DNA from: Chloroflexota bacterium
GTDB taxonomy: Bacteria > Chloroflexota > Anaerolineae > UBA1429
Assembly (NCBI GenBank): GCA_012719135.1
Contig: JAAYAW010000041.1
Location: 1-51,644 of the forward strand
Direction: 5' to 3'
Length of the DNA stretch: 51,644 nt
The notes under the pieces were generated by a model. That model saw only the letters and a program-made list of their open reading frames with translations, ran no database searches and was not told the DNA's origin. The position numbers and the translations under genes are program-made. Position 1 is the first letter of the stretch. The number at the start of each line of letters is the position of its first letter. Shown piece after piece: positions 15,256-23,918 of the stretch.

Positions 15256-16710
15256 GTGGATTACCGGGTCAAGCTGGGCTTTGTCCCTTCGATTCGATCC
15301 CGAGCCGGGATCACCGACTGGTGCGCGGATCTGCGCCGGCGTTGTATCGGCGCGCTGGAATCCATGGAGGGATTCGACCTCGCGTATCCTGAGGCGGCTC
15401 CCGATGGCCGGACGCTTTGCGCCGAAAAGGGCCACACGACCACAGGCGCCGTCGCCAACCTCGACGAAGGTGACGTGGTGGCGGAGTATTTTGCGCGGGA
15501 ACGAGTCGATGGCCTGATCCTCTGTTCGCTCAATTTCGGGGATGAGCGCTCCTGCAGCGTAATCGCCGAGCGCCTCGGTGTGCCTGTGCTGGTGATTGCC
15601 ACCAGGGAGCCTCCTGCGCTGGATAACGCCAGCCTCGCCCGCCAGTCGGACTCGTACTGTGGGAACCTCTCGATCTGCTCGGGGCTGTACCGTCGCAAGC
15701 TGCCCTTTTACTATGGCGGGCTCTACTTTCCCGAGGATGAGGAGTTTGCTGAGGAGGTCGACATCTTCAGCCGGGCCGTCGCCGCGATCAAGGCCCTCAA
15801 GGGCGCCCGCATCGGTCAGGTGGGCGTGCGACCCAATACCTTTGAGACCGTGGCCTATGACGAAGTGGCCATGATTGAAAAGTTCGGGATGAACGTTGTC
15901 CCCATCAACGTGTCAGATCTCTCGGAGACGTTCGCGTCGCTGCGGGATGATGATGCCGAGGTGCAGGACAAGGTCTCGGCCATTCGGGGCTCCGTCGCCG
16001 AGGTGACGGTAGCCGACGACTATCTGATCAATGCCGCCAAGTTCGAACTGGCGCTCACGCAGTTCTGGCGCCAGAACGGGCTTTCGGCCATGGCGGTGCA
16101 GTGTTGGGCAGCCACCCGCCAGCTGTACGGGCTATCGGTCTGCTCCAGCTACGGCCGCATGACGGAGCAGGGCATGCTCACCGCCTGCGAGACGGATGTG
16201 CTGGGTGCGGTGGCGATGCTCACGCAGTACGCCGCGGCCAGAGGCGAGGTGATCCCGCACTTTATCGACTGGACCATCCAGCATCGCGAGGATCCCAACC
16301 GGTTGCTGGCCTGGCACTGCGGCAATGCGCCCGCCTGCCTGGCGGCTGACCCCGCCCGAACGGCGCTGCGCTCGCGCCCCAACATGACGGGCGAGTTGGA
16401 GCCCAAGCCGGGCGATCTCGCCGCCGGGCTCTACCAGTTCCAGATCAAGCCGGGCATGGTCACCTTCTGCCGTCTCCAGGAGTACGACGGCGAGTGGAAG
16501 ATGCTCATCGCCACTGGCGAGATCGTGCCGTCGGATGAGGACCTGGCTGGGACCTGGTCCTGGGTACAAGTGTCCGACCACGCCGAGCTATATCGCACGC
16601 TTGTCGAGGAAGGCTTTGTTCATCACGCCAACATGATCCATGGCGATCAGGTCAGCGTGTTGCTCGAGGTCTGTCGATTCCTCGATATTGAGCCCGTTCT
16701 TGTGGAGTGA
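15256..16710 (+). CDS. L-fucose/L-arabinose isomerase-family protein, copy 2
   Basis: A 484-residue paralogue of the isomerase at 11948. It has the same blocks in order: DEGDVVAEYF, NASLARQSDSYCGNLS, FETVAYDEVAM, QCWAATRQ, CETDVLGAVAM, DWTIQH and WHCGNAP. Its C-terminal ~70 residues are nearly identical to copy 1, while the N-terminal ~60 differ more. The CPAC pair of copy 1 is missing. That pattern suggests a shared fold and chemistry with altered substrate entry. It starts with GTG at 15256 after an AAGGAGG site. It is followed 7 bp later by the second PfkB kinase. Confidence 0.85.
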   Translation: MDYRVKLGFVPSIRSRAGITDWCADLRRRCIGALESMEGFDLAYPEAAPDGRTLCAEKGHTTTGAVANLDEGDVVAEYFARERVDGLILCSLNFGDERSCSVIAERLGVPVLVIATREPPALDNASLARQSDSYCGNLSICSGLYRRKLPFYYGGLYFPEDEEFAEEVDIFSRAVAAIKALKGARIGQVGVRPNTFETVAYDEVAMIEKFGMNVVPINVSDLSETFASLRDDDAEVQDKVSAIRGSVAEVTVADDYLINAAKFELALTQFWRQNGLSAMAVQCWAATRQLYGLSVCSSYGRMTEQGMLTACETDVLGAVAMLTQYAAARGEVIPHFIDWTIQHREDPNRLLAWHCGNAPACLAADPARTALRSRPNMTGELEPKPGDLAAGLYQFQIKPGMVTFCRLQEYDGEWKMLIATGEIVPSDEDLAGTWSWVQVSDHAELYRTLVEEGFVHHANMIHGDQVSVLLEVCRFLDIEPVLVE

Positions 16711-16717
16711 GGCGAAC

Positions 16718-17662
16718 ATGGCCGAACGAATACAGATCGTCGGGCTGGGCCTGGCGACGCTGGACGTCCTGATCCGTACCGAGAACATGCCCAACTGGGA
16801 GCACGGAGCCCGGTTTGACGCCTTTGGTTTCGATGGTGGCGGGCCCGTGGGCACCGCCATGTGTGCTGCCGCGCGCCTGGGGGCAGCGGTTGGCTTTGTT
16901 GGAACGGCCGGGTGTGATCACGTCGCCGGTCTCAAGGTTGAACTCTTGGAAGAGTTCGGTATCGACCTGTCACATCTCCTGCGAAGGGACCAGCCCGAGG
17001 ATCAGGTGGTGATCGTCTATGTGGATTCTCGCACCGGTGAGCGCGTGTTCTCCGGCTTTGGCCGGCCGCGGGACCAGCTTCTGAGGCCGGAGGAACTGGA
17101 CCGAGCCTATATCACCGCCGCCGATTACCTGCATCTGGAGGGGATGCATCCCGAGGCGGCGCTGCAGGCCGCGCGGTGGATGCAGGAGGCGGGCAAGACG
17201 GTGGTTCTCGACGGCAGCAAGACCGCCGAGCGCGACGTCCGACCCTTTATCCGGGAACTGATACCGTACGTCAACGTGCTCATCTGCGGCGAGGGCTTTG
17301 GGCGCGCGCTCTCGGGTGTGGAAGGTCTATACGAGGCCGGCCGGCGCATCCTGGAGATGGGGCCGCGCATCGTCGTACAGACAGAGGGCGCCGACGGCAG
17401 CTATACCGTGACGCGCGAGGATCGCTTCCACACGCCGGCCTATCCGGTCGACGTGGTTGATACCACCGGCGCCGGCGATGTGTTCCACGGAGCCTATATC
17501 GTCGGCCTGCTGCACGGTTGGGACCTCAGAACCGTGGCCCGCTTCTCCACGGCGGTCTCCGCGCTCAAGTGCACGGGCCTGGGCGGGCGGGGGCCCATCC
17601 CCACCTTCTCTCAGGTGGGCGCCTTTCTGCAGGAGCGAGGCGAGCCGCTGCCCCAGGGGTGA
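16718..17662 (+). CDS. PfkB-family sugar kinase, copy 2
   Basis: A 314-residue paralogue of the kinase at 13406, with FDGGGPVGTA near residue 40 and DTTGAGDVFHGAY near residue 250. The catalytic Asp is present. Differences are concentrated in the 75-130 segment that forms the substrate lid, fitting a different sugar. The start is the ATG at 16718, 7 bp after the isomerase-2 stop. It ends the LacI-led operon and a hairpin follows. Confidence 0.92.
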   Translation: MAERIQIVGLGLATLDVLIRTENMPNWEHGARFDAFGFDGGGPVGTAMCAAARLGAAVGFVGTAGCDHVAGLKVELLEEFGIDLSHLLRRDQPEDQVVIVYVDSRTGERVFSGFGRPRDQLLRPEELDRAYITAADYLHLEGMHPEAALQAARWMQEAGKTVVLDGSKTAERDVRPFIRELIPYVNVLICGEGFGRALSGVEGLYEAGRRILEMGPRIVVQTEGADGSYTVTREDRFHTPAYPVDVVDTTGAGDVFHGAYIVGLLHGWDLRTVARFSTAVSALKCTGLGGRGPIPTFSQVGAFLQERGEPLPQG

Positions 17663-17675
17663 CGATCGCGCGTTG

Positions 17676-17709
17676 GCGGGACCCCCGGAGGTGCTTCCGG
17701 GAGTCCCGC
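17676..17709. terminator. Hairpin closing the sugar operon
   Basis: The stem pairs 17676-17682 with 17703-17709 and 17684-17689 with 17696-17701, with one mismatch and a 6-nt loop. It sits between the convergent kinase and creatininase-family genes. The T tract is weak. Confidence 0.65.
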
Positions 17710-17721
17710 GCCTCTACCTCC

Positions 17722-18522
17722 CTAAGCTCCTTCGCCACGCATGGCGGCCTCGCGCGCAAAGAACTCGCTCTCCAGCATTGGGGCGACCCGGTCCTGCTTG
17801 ACGGCGGCGATGAACTCCACCAGTTGGTCGACCTGCAACTGCTGCAGCCGCCGCCCCTTGTCCGCGCTCGCCGTCCGAGCATCGCCCGCATAGTGCTCCG
17901 GGTGGTTGGCATACCAGGAGATCCCGGAAAAGTTAGCGGGCACCTCGGAAAGCCTGCCCAGGGGCAGCGCCGGATCCTCGGGCACCCGCTCCATGTGCAC
18001 GAGGTCCGGGTAGTTGGCCAGGGTGACGCTGGTCTCACACTCGCAGGCATGCCCGTGATACGCGCTCTCGGTGATGGCGTTCCATGCGGCGCGGCGCTCC
18101 TCGGAAAGCCCCTGCGGCACATAGAGTGTGTAGGGCTTGCGATCCCACAGGCTGCACTGCGCAAGAAAGCTCAACAGGTGCGTGTTGCCGCCGTGGCCAT
18201 TCAGCAGGATTATCTTGCGGAAGCCGTTCCGGCCGATCTCGTCCAGCACGGCCTCCAGAAGCTCGAGCAGCAGTCGCGGCGCAAGCGTCACGGTGCCCGG
18301 GAAACACCGGGCCTCATAGATCTGCCCGTAGCACCACTGCGGGTAGACCACCGCGGGCTCGCGCGCCGCGGCGAGGCAGGCGAGGCGGTGCGCGTTGAGC
18401 ATGTCTGTTCCCAGAGGCAAGTGCGCGCTGTGCCGCTCCAGCACTCCCAACGCCAGCACGCAGACGCCCGTCTCCCGCACGGCTCGCCCAAAGTCGTCAC
18501 TCGTCAGGTGTTCCCATTGCAT
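17722..18522 (-). CDS. Creatininase-family amidohydrolase
   Basis: A 266-residue metal-dependent hydrolase of the creatininase fold, which includes creatinine and formamide-type amidases and mycofactocin-related proteins. The metal-ligand block is ERHSAHLPLGTD, with Glu29, His31 or His34 and Asp40. The second block is LNGHGGN (107-113). HACECETS supplies a further Glu. Family members more often read E-x-HGPHLP; here Ser replaces Gly. The ATG at 18522 has GGAGG 7 nt upstream. It converges on the sugar operon and has no obvious partner, so the substrate is unknown. Confidence 0.85.
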   Translation of the reverse strand: MQWEHLTSDDFGRAVRETGVCVLALGVLERHSAHLPLGTDMLNAHRLACLAAAREPAVVYPQWCYGQIYEARCFPGTVTLAPRLLLELLEAVLDEIGRNGFRKIILLNGHGGNTHLLSFLAQCSLWDRKPYTLYVPQGLSEERRAAWNAITESAYHGHACECETSVTLANYPDLVHMERVPEDPALPLGRLSEVPANFSGISWYANHPEHYAGDARTASADKGRRLQQLQVDQLVEFIAAVKQDRVAPMLESEFFAREAAMRGEGA

Positions 18523-18745
18523 GATCGTGCCTCCATCTGGTACAGGAACTGCGTGCCCGAGAGCGTCGCACGTGCGGAATGGTAGCAGGCCTGCCCCGGG
18601 CTGTCGACGTGCCGAAGAGCGGGGGATCGGTATCGGTGTGGCGAACTCGGCCCGTTCGCCCAACGGCGAGTGCCCGTGAGGGGCAGGGAGGGGAGCCGCT
18701 CCCCTCCCAATGGCGTGGTGTACCGCAGGCCGGTGTACCCGCCGC
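18523..18745. other. Gap between creatininase and RNB genes
   Basis: It holds a perfect 11-bp inverted repeat (18686-18696 with 18698-18708, 1-nt centre) just past the RNB stop on the minus strand. The repeat has no T run and is probably the end of the RNB transcript or a stabilising hairpin. No gene is seen. Confidence 0.5.
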
Positions 18746-20215
18746 TTACCGGCCGTTCCCTCGTGCAAAGTCGATAAAGCCGCGCTGCACGTTCACCTGC
18801 AGCAGCGCCACCTCCACACGGTCGCCCACGTCCAGTCCCTTTTGGCCGCGGACGAGCTTGCCCTCCACGGGCAGATCGAGCAGCCGGACCCAGGTGCCCT
18901 TTTCCGCTGCCCCCGTGACGATCGCCTCAAAGCGCTCGCCGATGCGCGTGCGCAGGAGCAGGGCGGCCGCGGACTTGAACACCAGCCGCTCCACCTTGGT
19001 CGCCACGTCCTCCTGGTCCGTACACTGTCTGGCGAGCTCCGTGAGCTGGGCGGGGTTATACGGGGACGCCCGCCCGTCCAGCACCGCCTTGATCAGCCGT
19101 TGGGTGATGAGGTCCGAGTAGCGCCGGTTTGGCGCCGTGGAGTGGGCATAGTCCTGCACGGCCAAGCCAAAGTGCCCGGGCGCCGACTCGCCGTCAAAGA
19201 CGGCCACATACTCGCCCGAGCCGAGGAGCTTGATCACGGCCAGTGAGAGATCGGGAAAGGTCGTGGGGTCGGCGGCGCGCTGCTCCACCAGAAAGGCATC
19301 CAGCGCCCGGGAGTCGGGCCGCTGGATGAGGTTATGGCCTCGAGAGGCGGCCAGCTCGACGATGCGGTCCCACCGCTTGGGGCTGCGCACCACCCGGCGA
19401 ATCGATGGAGAGCCGTGCGCCGCGAGAAAGCGCGCCGTCGCCCCGTTGGCAGCGATCATAAAGTCCTCGATCAGCTGCGTGGCGCGATTCTTGCGGGCCT
19501 TTTCCAGGCTCCGGACCGTGTCTCCGTCAAACACGACTTGCCCCTCGATCGTCTCGAGTTGCAGGGCGCCGTGCTCCAGCCGGACCGCGCGGAGCCTCTG
19601 GGCGACGCTATCCTGCAGGCGTACGTTCTCCGCCAGGCCCGGCACGGCCGCCAAGGCAGCCGGCGCTGGGCCCTCGCCCGCCAGCCAGGCGCCCATGCTC
19701 GGGTAGGCCAGCTTGGCCCGGTTGTGCACCAGGGCGCGATAGAGCTCCGCCCGCGTGATGAGGCCGTCGCCACTGACATCCATCTCCACGACCATCGCCA
19801 GCCGGTCCTCGTCGGGATTCAGCGAGGTCAAGTCGGTGGAGAGACGTTCCGGAAGCATCGGGAAAACCCGTCCGGGCGGGTAGACGGAAGTGGTGTTGTG
19901 GGCGGCGTGTAAATCGGTTGCGCACTCGCGCGGGACGAGGCTATCCACGTCGGCGATGGCCACCCGGATGCGCACGGCGCCATCAGTGAGTACCTCGCCG
20001 ACGGATAGCTGATCCAGGTCTCGAGAGTCATCGTTGTCGATCGAGCACCACAGGAGTGCGCGAAGGTCCCGCGCAGTCGGCGAGCCAGGCTCGGCCACGG
20101 CGCTCAGGGCGGCCACTTCCTCGAGGACCTCGGGCCCGAAATCGGGCCACAGCCCGCGTTCATCCATCACGCGGCGTGCGATCGTCTCCAACTCGGCCCG
20201 GTCGGATCTCGACAT
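18746..20215 (-). CDS. RNB-domain exoribonuclease (RNase II/R family, compact form)
   Basis: A 489-residue 3'-5' exoribonuclease. The RNB catalytic domain starts at about residue 60 with IDNDDSRDLDQLSV, whose closely spaced Asp residues bind the two Mg2+. It continues with SVYPPGRVFPMLPERLS and HSTAPNRRYSDLITQR, both family hallmarks. A short S1-like OB segment follows at the C-terminus (GTWVRLLDLPVEGKLVRG). The two N-terminal cold-shock domains of classical RNase II/R are absent; only ~55 helical residues precede RNB, as in the Deinococcus-type short forms. The start is the ATG at 20215 after AAAGGAG. It is monocistronic. Confidence 0.9.
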   Translation of the reverse strand: MSRSDRAELETIARRVMDERGLWPDFGPEVLEEVAALSAVAEPGSPTARDLRALLWCSIDNDDSRDLDQLSVGEVLTDGAVRIRVAIADVDSLVPRECATDLHAAHNTTSVYPPGRVFPMLPERLSTDLTSLNPDEDRLAMVVEMDVSGDGLITRAELYRALVHNRAKLAYPSMGAWLAGEGPAPAALAAVPGLAENVRLQDSVAQRLRAVRLEHGALQLETIEGQVVFDGDTVRSLEKARKNRATQLIEDFMIAANGATARFLAAHGSPSIRRVVRSPKRWDRIVELAASRGHNLIQRPDSRALDAFLVEQRAADPTTFPDLSLAVIKLLGSGEYVAVFDGESAPGHFGLAVQDYAHSTAPNRRYSDLITQRLIKAVLDGRASPYNPAQLTELARQCTDQEDVATKVERLVFKSAAALLLRTRIGERFEAIVTGAAEKGTWVRLLDLPVEGKLVRGQKGLDVGDRVEVALLQVNVQRGFIDFARGNGR

Positions 20216-20294
20216 GGCAGGCTCCTTTGCGGAGGCGGCCCGGAGGCGTCCGGCTCGACGCTCCGGTGTTGCCGCCTCGATCACGTATGCCCCT

Positions 20295-20325
20295 ATTATA
20301 GGCCGTTCACGACGCGGCCAGCCAA
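20295..20325 (-). promoter_or_regulatory. Likely RNB gene promoter
   Basis: TATAAT lies on the minus strand at 20295-20300, 80 bp before the ATG. The best -35 is TTGGCT at 20320-20325, but the spacing of 19 bp is long. Confidence 0.45.
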
Positions 20326-20351
20326 GCCTGCGAGGCTGCCGCCGGCTCGGC

Positions 20352-20379
20352 TTGACAGCGCCTCTTTCTGCGGTATTCT
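20352..20379 (+). promoter_or_regulatory. Promoter of the amino-acid ABC operon
   Basis: TTGACA (20352-20357) and TATTCT (20374-20379) are 16 bp apart, about 80 bp before the first permease start. Confidence 0.65.
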
Positions 20380-20458
20380 TGACGGAACGCATACGCCTAT
20401 GGGGTATAAGAGGCCGTCAGCGGACGGCACTAGTCATCAGAGGAGAGAATCCGGCAGC

Positions 20459-21271
20459 ATGGCCGCGAGTGCCCGCCCGACCATCTGGGCCCGGTTCGTA
20501 CGCTCACCCTGGAGGGATATCCTCCAGTTTGTGCTGCTTGTGGCGCTGGTGGTGTGGCTGGTAACGCAGAGCAGCGCCCGCCTCGGCTACAACTGGCAGT
20601 GGTACCGGGTGCCACGGTACCTGTGGCAGGTCCGCGAGGGCGGCGTGCAGTCGGGCGCCCTCCTCGAGGGATTGGGCTTTACGCTCAGGATCTCTCTGGT
20701 CAGCCTGATCTGCTCGCTGGCGTTGGGTCTCCTAGTCGCGCTGCTGCGTCTTTCGGACTCGTTCATGGGGCGGCTGCTCTCTCGGGCCTATCTCGAGGTG
20801 ATCCGCAACACGCCGCTGGTGGTGCAGATGTACCTGGCCTATTTCGTGGCCGGCCCGATTCTGGGGATTGGGCGCTTCGCCTCGGCCGTCCTGGCGTTGA
20901 GCCTCTTTGAGGGCTCGTACATGTCCGAGATCTTTCGCGCCGGCATCACGTCGCTCCACCGCGGGCAGTGGGAGGCCGCCTACAGCCTGGGGCTCAGTAC
21001 GGTGGATACGTACCGGGACGTCATCTTGCCCCAGGCCCTGCGCCGCTTGCTCCCTCCGCTGACGGGCGAGATCATCAGCCTGATCAAGAACACCTCACTC
21101 GTCAGCCTGGTCTCCCTGGCGGATCTTTCGATGCAGGCCCGTGTGGTCGCGGCGGATACCTTTCTCACCTTTGAGGTCTGGTTCACCACGGCACTCTTGT
21201 ACCTGGCGATCATGATTCCCCTGGCGCTGCTGGCTCGCTGGTTGGAGCGCCACTATACGCTTCTCACCTAG
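20459..21271 (+). CDS. Polar amino-acid ABC transporter permease (HisM/GlnP family)
   Basis: A 270-residue inner-membrane channel subunit. Five to six hydrophobic segments are visible; the first (22-37) is followed by a Trp/Tyr-rich outer loop. The cytoplasmic EAA loop reads [23 protein letters not shown], which docks the ATPase. [13 protein letters not shown] is the family's conserved N-terminal signature. The ATG at 20459 has AGAGGAG upstream and is preferred over an earlier in-frame start. It is first in a four-gene operon: permease, ATPase, binding protein, second permease. Confidence 0.93.
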   Translation: MAASARPTIWARFVRSPWRDILQFVLLVALVVWLVTQSSARLGYNWQWYRVPRYLWQVREGGVQSGALLEGLGFTLRISLVSLICSLALGLLVALLRLSDSFMGRLLSRAYLEVIRNTPLVVQMYLAYFVAGPILGIGRFASAVLALSLFEGSYMSEIFRAGITSLHRGQWEAAYSLGLSTVDTYRDVILPQALRRLLPPLTGEIISLIKNTSLVSLVSLADLSMQARVVAADTFLTFEVWFTTALLYLAIMIPLALLARWLERHYTLLT

Positions 21272-21279
21272 GAGGTCCC

Positions 21280-22035
21280 GTGGCGGAGCAGGAGCGGCGC
21301 GATCCCATCATCACGATCGACTCGGTCTCCAAGTCCTTTGCCGGCGGCATCGAGGCCGTGCGCGGATTCTCAGCCACCGTCGAGCGTCAGGAGGTCGTGG
21401 TGATCATGGGGCCCTCTGGATCGGGCAAATCCACGCTGCTTCGCTGTCTGAACGGCCTGGAGCACGTCGATTCGGGCTCGATCACTGTGGACGGCATCCC
21501 TCTGGACGATGATCGCCATCACCGCCTCGAGATCCGCAAAGAGGTGGGGATGGTGTTCCAGTCCTTTAACCTGTTTCCGCACCTCACCGCGCTAGCGAAC
21601 ATCAATCTCGCCCAGGAGCGCGTGCGCCGCAAGAGCCGCGAGGAGGCCACAGCCCGCAGCATGGAGCTGCTCCGCACCGTGGGAATCGCGGAAAAGGCGC
21701 TGGCCTATCCCGCTCAGCTATCGGGCGGGCAGCAGCAGCGCGTGGCCATCGCGCGGGCGCTGGCCATGTCACCAAAGGTGATGCTGTTTGACGAGCCCAC
21801 CAGCGCCCTGGACCCGGAGATGATCAATGAGGTCCTGGATGTGATGAGGGACCTTGCTCGCGGGGGGATGACGATGGTGGTGGTGACTCACGAGATGGGC
21901 TTTGCCCGAGAGGTGGCGGACCGCGTGATCTTTATGGACGAAGGGCAGATCGTCGAGACGGGCACGCCCGCGGAGTTCTTTGGCCATCCGCGCGAGGAGC
22001 GCACGCGGCGGTTCCTGAGTCAGATTCTGTCATAG
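21280..22035 (+). CDS. Polar amino-acid ABC transporter ATP-binding protein (GlnQ/HisP-like)
   Basis: A 251-residue ABC ATPase that drives uptake. Walker A is GPSGSGKST (44-52), followed by the Q-loop in [14 protein letters not shown]. The signature is [15 protein letters not shown], Walker [15 protein letters not shown] and the switch His [13 protein letters not shown]. The FNLFPHLT segment and the lack of a C-terminal regulatory domain are typical of the amino-acid (PAAT) subfamily. It begins with GTG at 21280, with GGAGG placed directly after the previous stop codon. Its partners are the two permeases of the operon. Confidence 0.96.
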   Translation: MAEQERRDPIITIDSVSKSFAGGIEAVRGFSATVERQEVVVIMGPSGSGKSTLLRCLNGLEHVDSGSITVDGIPLDDDRHHRLEIRKEVGMVFQSFNLFPHLTALANINLAQERVRRKSREEATARSMELLRTVGIAEKALAYPAQLSGGQQQRVAIARALAMSPKVMLFDEPTSALDPEMINEVLDVMRDLARGGMTMVVVTHEMGFAREVADRVIFMDEGQIVETGTPAEFFGHPREERTRRFLSQILS

Positions 22036-22085
22036 AGGGTTATGCATTACGAGGAGAATCTCTGCTTGCGGGAAAGGATGGTTCC

Positions 22086-22931
22086 ATGAAGGCGAAAAAG
22101 ACCTCTGGCGTTCTCGGCCTGCTGCTGGTTGTTTCCTTGCTCCTGACGGCGATTGCCGGATGCGGCCAGCCCTCCGGTGACACGGCGAGCCAGGCAGCCG
22201 GTGTGGGACTGATCGATGAGGTGCTCAAGGCTGGCAAGCTGCGTGTGGGGCTGGATTTCTTTGTGCCCTGGGTGGCCAAGGATAAAGAGGGCAACCTCAT
22301 CGGCTTTGAGGTGGACGTGGCCACCAAGGTGGCCGAGGACATGGGCGTCCAGGTTGAGTTCGTGCCCACGGAGTGGTCCGGCATCATTCCGGCGCTCCTC
22401 ACGGGCAAGTTCGATGTCATCATCGGGAGCATGAGCATCACCAGCGAGCGTGCCCTGAAGGTGAACTTTACCGATCCGTACAGCTGGAGCGGTATCGATG
22501 TGGTGGTGAACCGCAATATGCTCCCGGATGTGACCGATCTCGAGCAGCTCAACCGGGAGGACGTGATCATCGCCGTGCGCCTGGGGGCCACGCCGGCGCA
22601 GGCAGCCGCCAAGTACTGCCCCAATGCCGTGCTGCACCAGTTCGATACCGATGAAGCCGTGCTCCAGGACGTGCTCAACGGCAACGCGCACGCCGGCATG
22701 TCCTCCTCCCCGACGCCGGCCTTTTGGGCCAGCGACTATCCGGACGTGCTCTACCGGCCTCTGGGTGGCGACATGCTGATGATGCAGCCAGCGGGGTTCG
22801 CTCTCCGCAAGGGCGATGCGGACGCGCTGGCGTTCCTCAATGCCTGGATTCTGGTGAACGACGAGTGGCTCAGAGAGCGCGAAGCCTACTGGTTCGGCTC
22901 CAAGGAATGGGAGCCACTGCTTGGCGAGTGA
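22086..22931 (+). CDS. Amino-acid ABC transporter substrate-binding lipoprotein
   Basis: A 281-residue extracytoplasmic solute-binding protein (SBP_bac_3 family). A lipoprotein signal peptide ends in IAGC with Cys26 as the lipidated residue. The ligand-binding domain starts LIDEVLKAGKLRVGLDFF and shows GFEVDVATKVAEDMG, FDVIIGSMSITSERA and NFTDPYSW, the standard order for polar amino-acid binders. AVRLGATPAQAAAKYCPNA is the second-lobe entry, with an unusual Cys. A hairpin follows the gene, fitting the need for more binding protein than membrane subunits. The exact amino acid is not predictable. Confidence 0.94.
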   Translation: MKAKKTSGVLGLLLVVSLLLTAIAGCGQPSGDTASQAAGVGLIDEVLKAGKLRVGLDFFVPWVAKDKEGNLIGFEVDVATKVAEDMGVQVEFVPTEWSGIIPALLTGKFDVIIGSMSITSERALKVNFTDPYSWSGIDVVVNRNMLPDVTDLEQLNREDVIIAVRLGATPAQAAAKYCPNAVLHQFDTDEAVLQDVLNGNAHAGMSSSPTPAFWASDYPDVLYRPLGGDMLMMQPAGFALRKGDADALAFLNAWILVNDEWLREREAYWFGSKEWEPLLGE

Positions 22932-22961
22932 CCGGATCGCACTCTATATCGCTGGATCGCG

Positions 22962-22997
22962 GCCCCGCACGGCTCACCGGGCGTGCGGGGCGCTTTT
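22962..22997 (+). terminator. Intra-operon attenuating hairpin after the binding protein
   Basis: A perfect 10-bp stem (22962-22971 with 22982-22991) has a 10-nt loop and is followed by GCTTTTG. It lies between the binding-protein gene and the second permease. Partial termination here would lower permease expression relative to the binding protein. Confidence 0.7.
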
Positions 22998-23009
22998 GAG
23001 AAAGGCACG

Positions 23010-23897
23010 TTGCTCTTGAGCCTGCGCAAGGCCCGGTTTCGCCCGCTCGATGCCCTGATCATCCTCGCCTGTCTGGCGTTGGTGGCCTTTGTCGCGTATC
23101 GCGTCATCTACCGCCTCGAGTACCGGGCCAATTGGGCGGCCATCCCCCAGTACCTTTTCCGGCGCGACGCGGACACCGGCCGGCTGGTGCCGAACTACCT
23201 GATCGAGGGCCTGGTTACCACGCTGCGCCTGTCGGTCTGGGCGACGCTACTGGCGCTGTTGGTCGGAGCCGTCGTGGCCCTGTTACGCACCAGCAGGAGC
23301 CTGTTTCTGCGCCTCGTGGGCAGCAGCTATGTCGAGATCGTGCGCAACTTGCCTCCCCTGGTTCTCATCTTTATCTTTTACTTTTTTGCGGTTGACCAGA
23401 TCATGCCGCTCCTGGGAGTCGAGGCGTTTGTGGCCTCGCGCTCGCCCGGCGCTCTGCGCGTCATCGCGTTCTTCGCCGCCGATCGCTCGCTCCTCACCCA
23501 GTTCGTCTCGGGCGTGATCACGCTGGCGTTCTTTGAGGGGGCCTACTTTGCCGAGATCCTGAGGGCCGGCATCGAATCGATCGAGCGCGGGCAGCGTGAG
23601 GCGGCCTACTCCCTGGGGCTCTCTCCCCTGGATGAGATGCGCTTTGTGGTGATGCCTCAGGTGATCCGGCGGGTGCTGCCGGCCCTGGCGAACGAGTTCG
23701 TCAACACCGTCAAGTACTCATCGATCGCATCGATCGTCTCGATCCAGGAGTTGACCTTTATGGGCCGGCAGGTGGTGGTGGCGACACGAGCCATCTTTGA
23801 GACCTGGATCACCGTTTCGCTGATGTACATGACGCTGACGCTGACGCTCTCCCTGCTCACGGGGCATCTGGAGTCGCGGCTGCGCCGGCGTGGCTAG
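23010..23897 (+). CDS. Polar amino-acid ABC transporter permease, second subunit
   Basis: A 295-residue membrane subunit related to the first permease. It has VEIVRNLPPLVLIFIFYF near the middle and the EAA loop [25 protein letters not shown]. It carries a longer extracytoplasmic loop between these blocks (RSPGALRVIAFFAADRS) than HisM-type proteins. An in-frame GTG at 22983 lies inside the hairpin arm and has no ribosome site. The TTG at 23010, with GAAAGG 4 nt upstream, is therefore the better start. It completes the heterodimeric channel of the transporter. Confidence 0.9.
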   Translation: MLLSLRKARFRPLDALIILACLALVAFVAYRVIYRLEYRANWAAIPQYLFRRDADTGRLVPNYLIEGLVTTLRLSVWATLLALLVGAVVALLRTSRSLFLRLVGSSYVEIVRNLPPLVLIFIFYFFAVDQIMPLLGVEAFVASRSPGALRVIAFFAADRSLLTQFVSGVITLAFFEGAYFAEILRAGIESIERGQREAAYSLGLSPLDEMRFVVMPQVIRRVLPALANEFVNTVKYSSIASIVSIQELTFMGRQVVVATRAIFETWITVSLMYMTLTLTLSLLTGHLESRLRRRG

Positions 23898-23918
23898 CCG
23901 GAGCGGGGGATCTACCGT

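Noticed and set aside
11948-17662. Naming the operon a sulfoquinovose or L-fucose pathway
   Set aside because: Isomerase, PfkB kinase and aldolase fit several sugars; no sulfonate-specific, FGGY kinase or transporter gene is present to decide.
22983-23009. GTG at 22983 as start of the second permease
   Set aside because: It sits in the right arm of a stable hairpin with no ribosome site; TTG 23010 has GAAAGG at proper distance.
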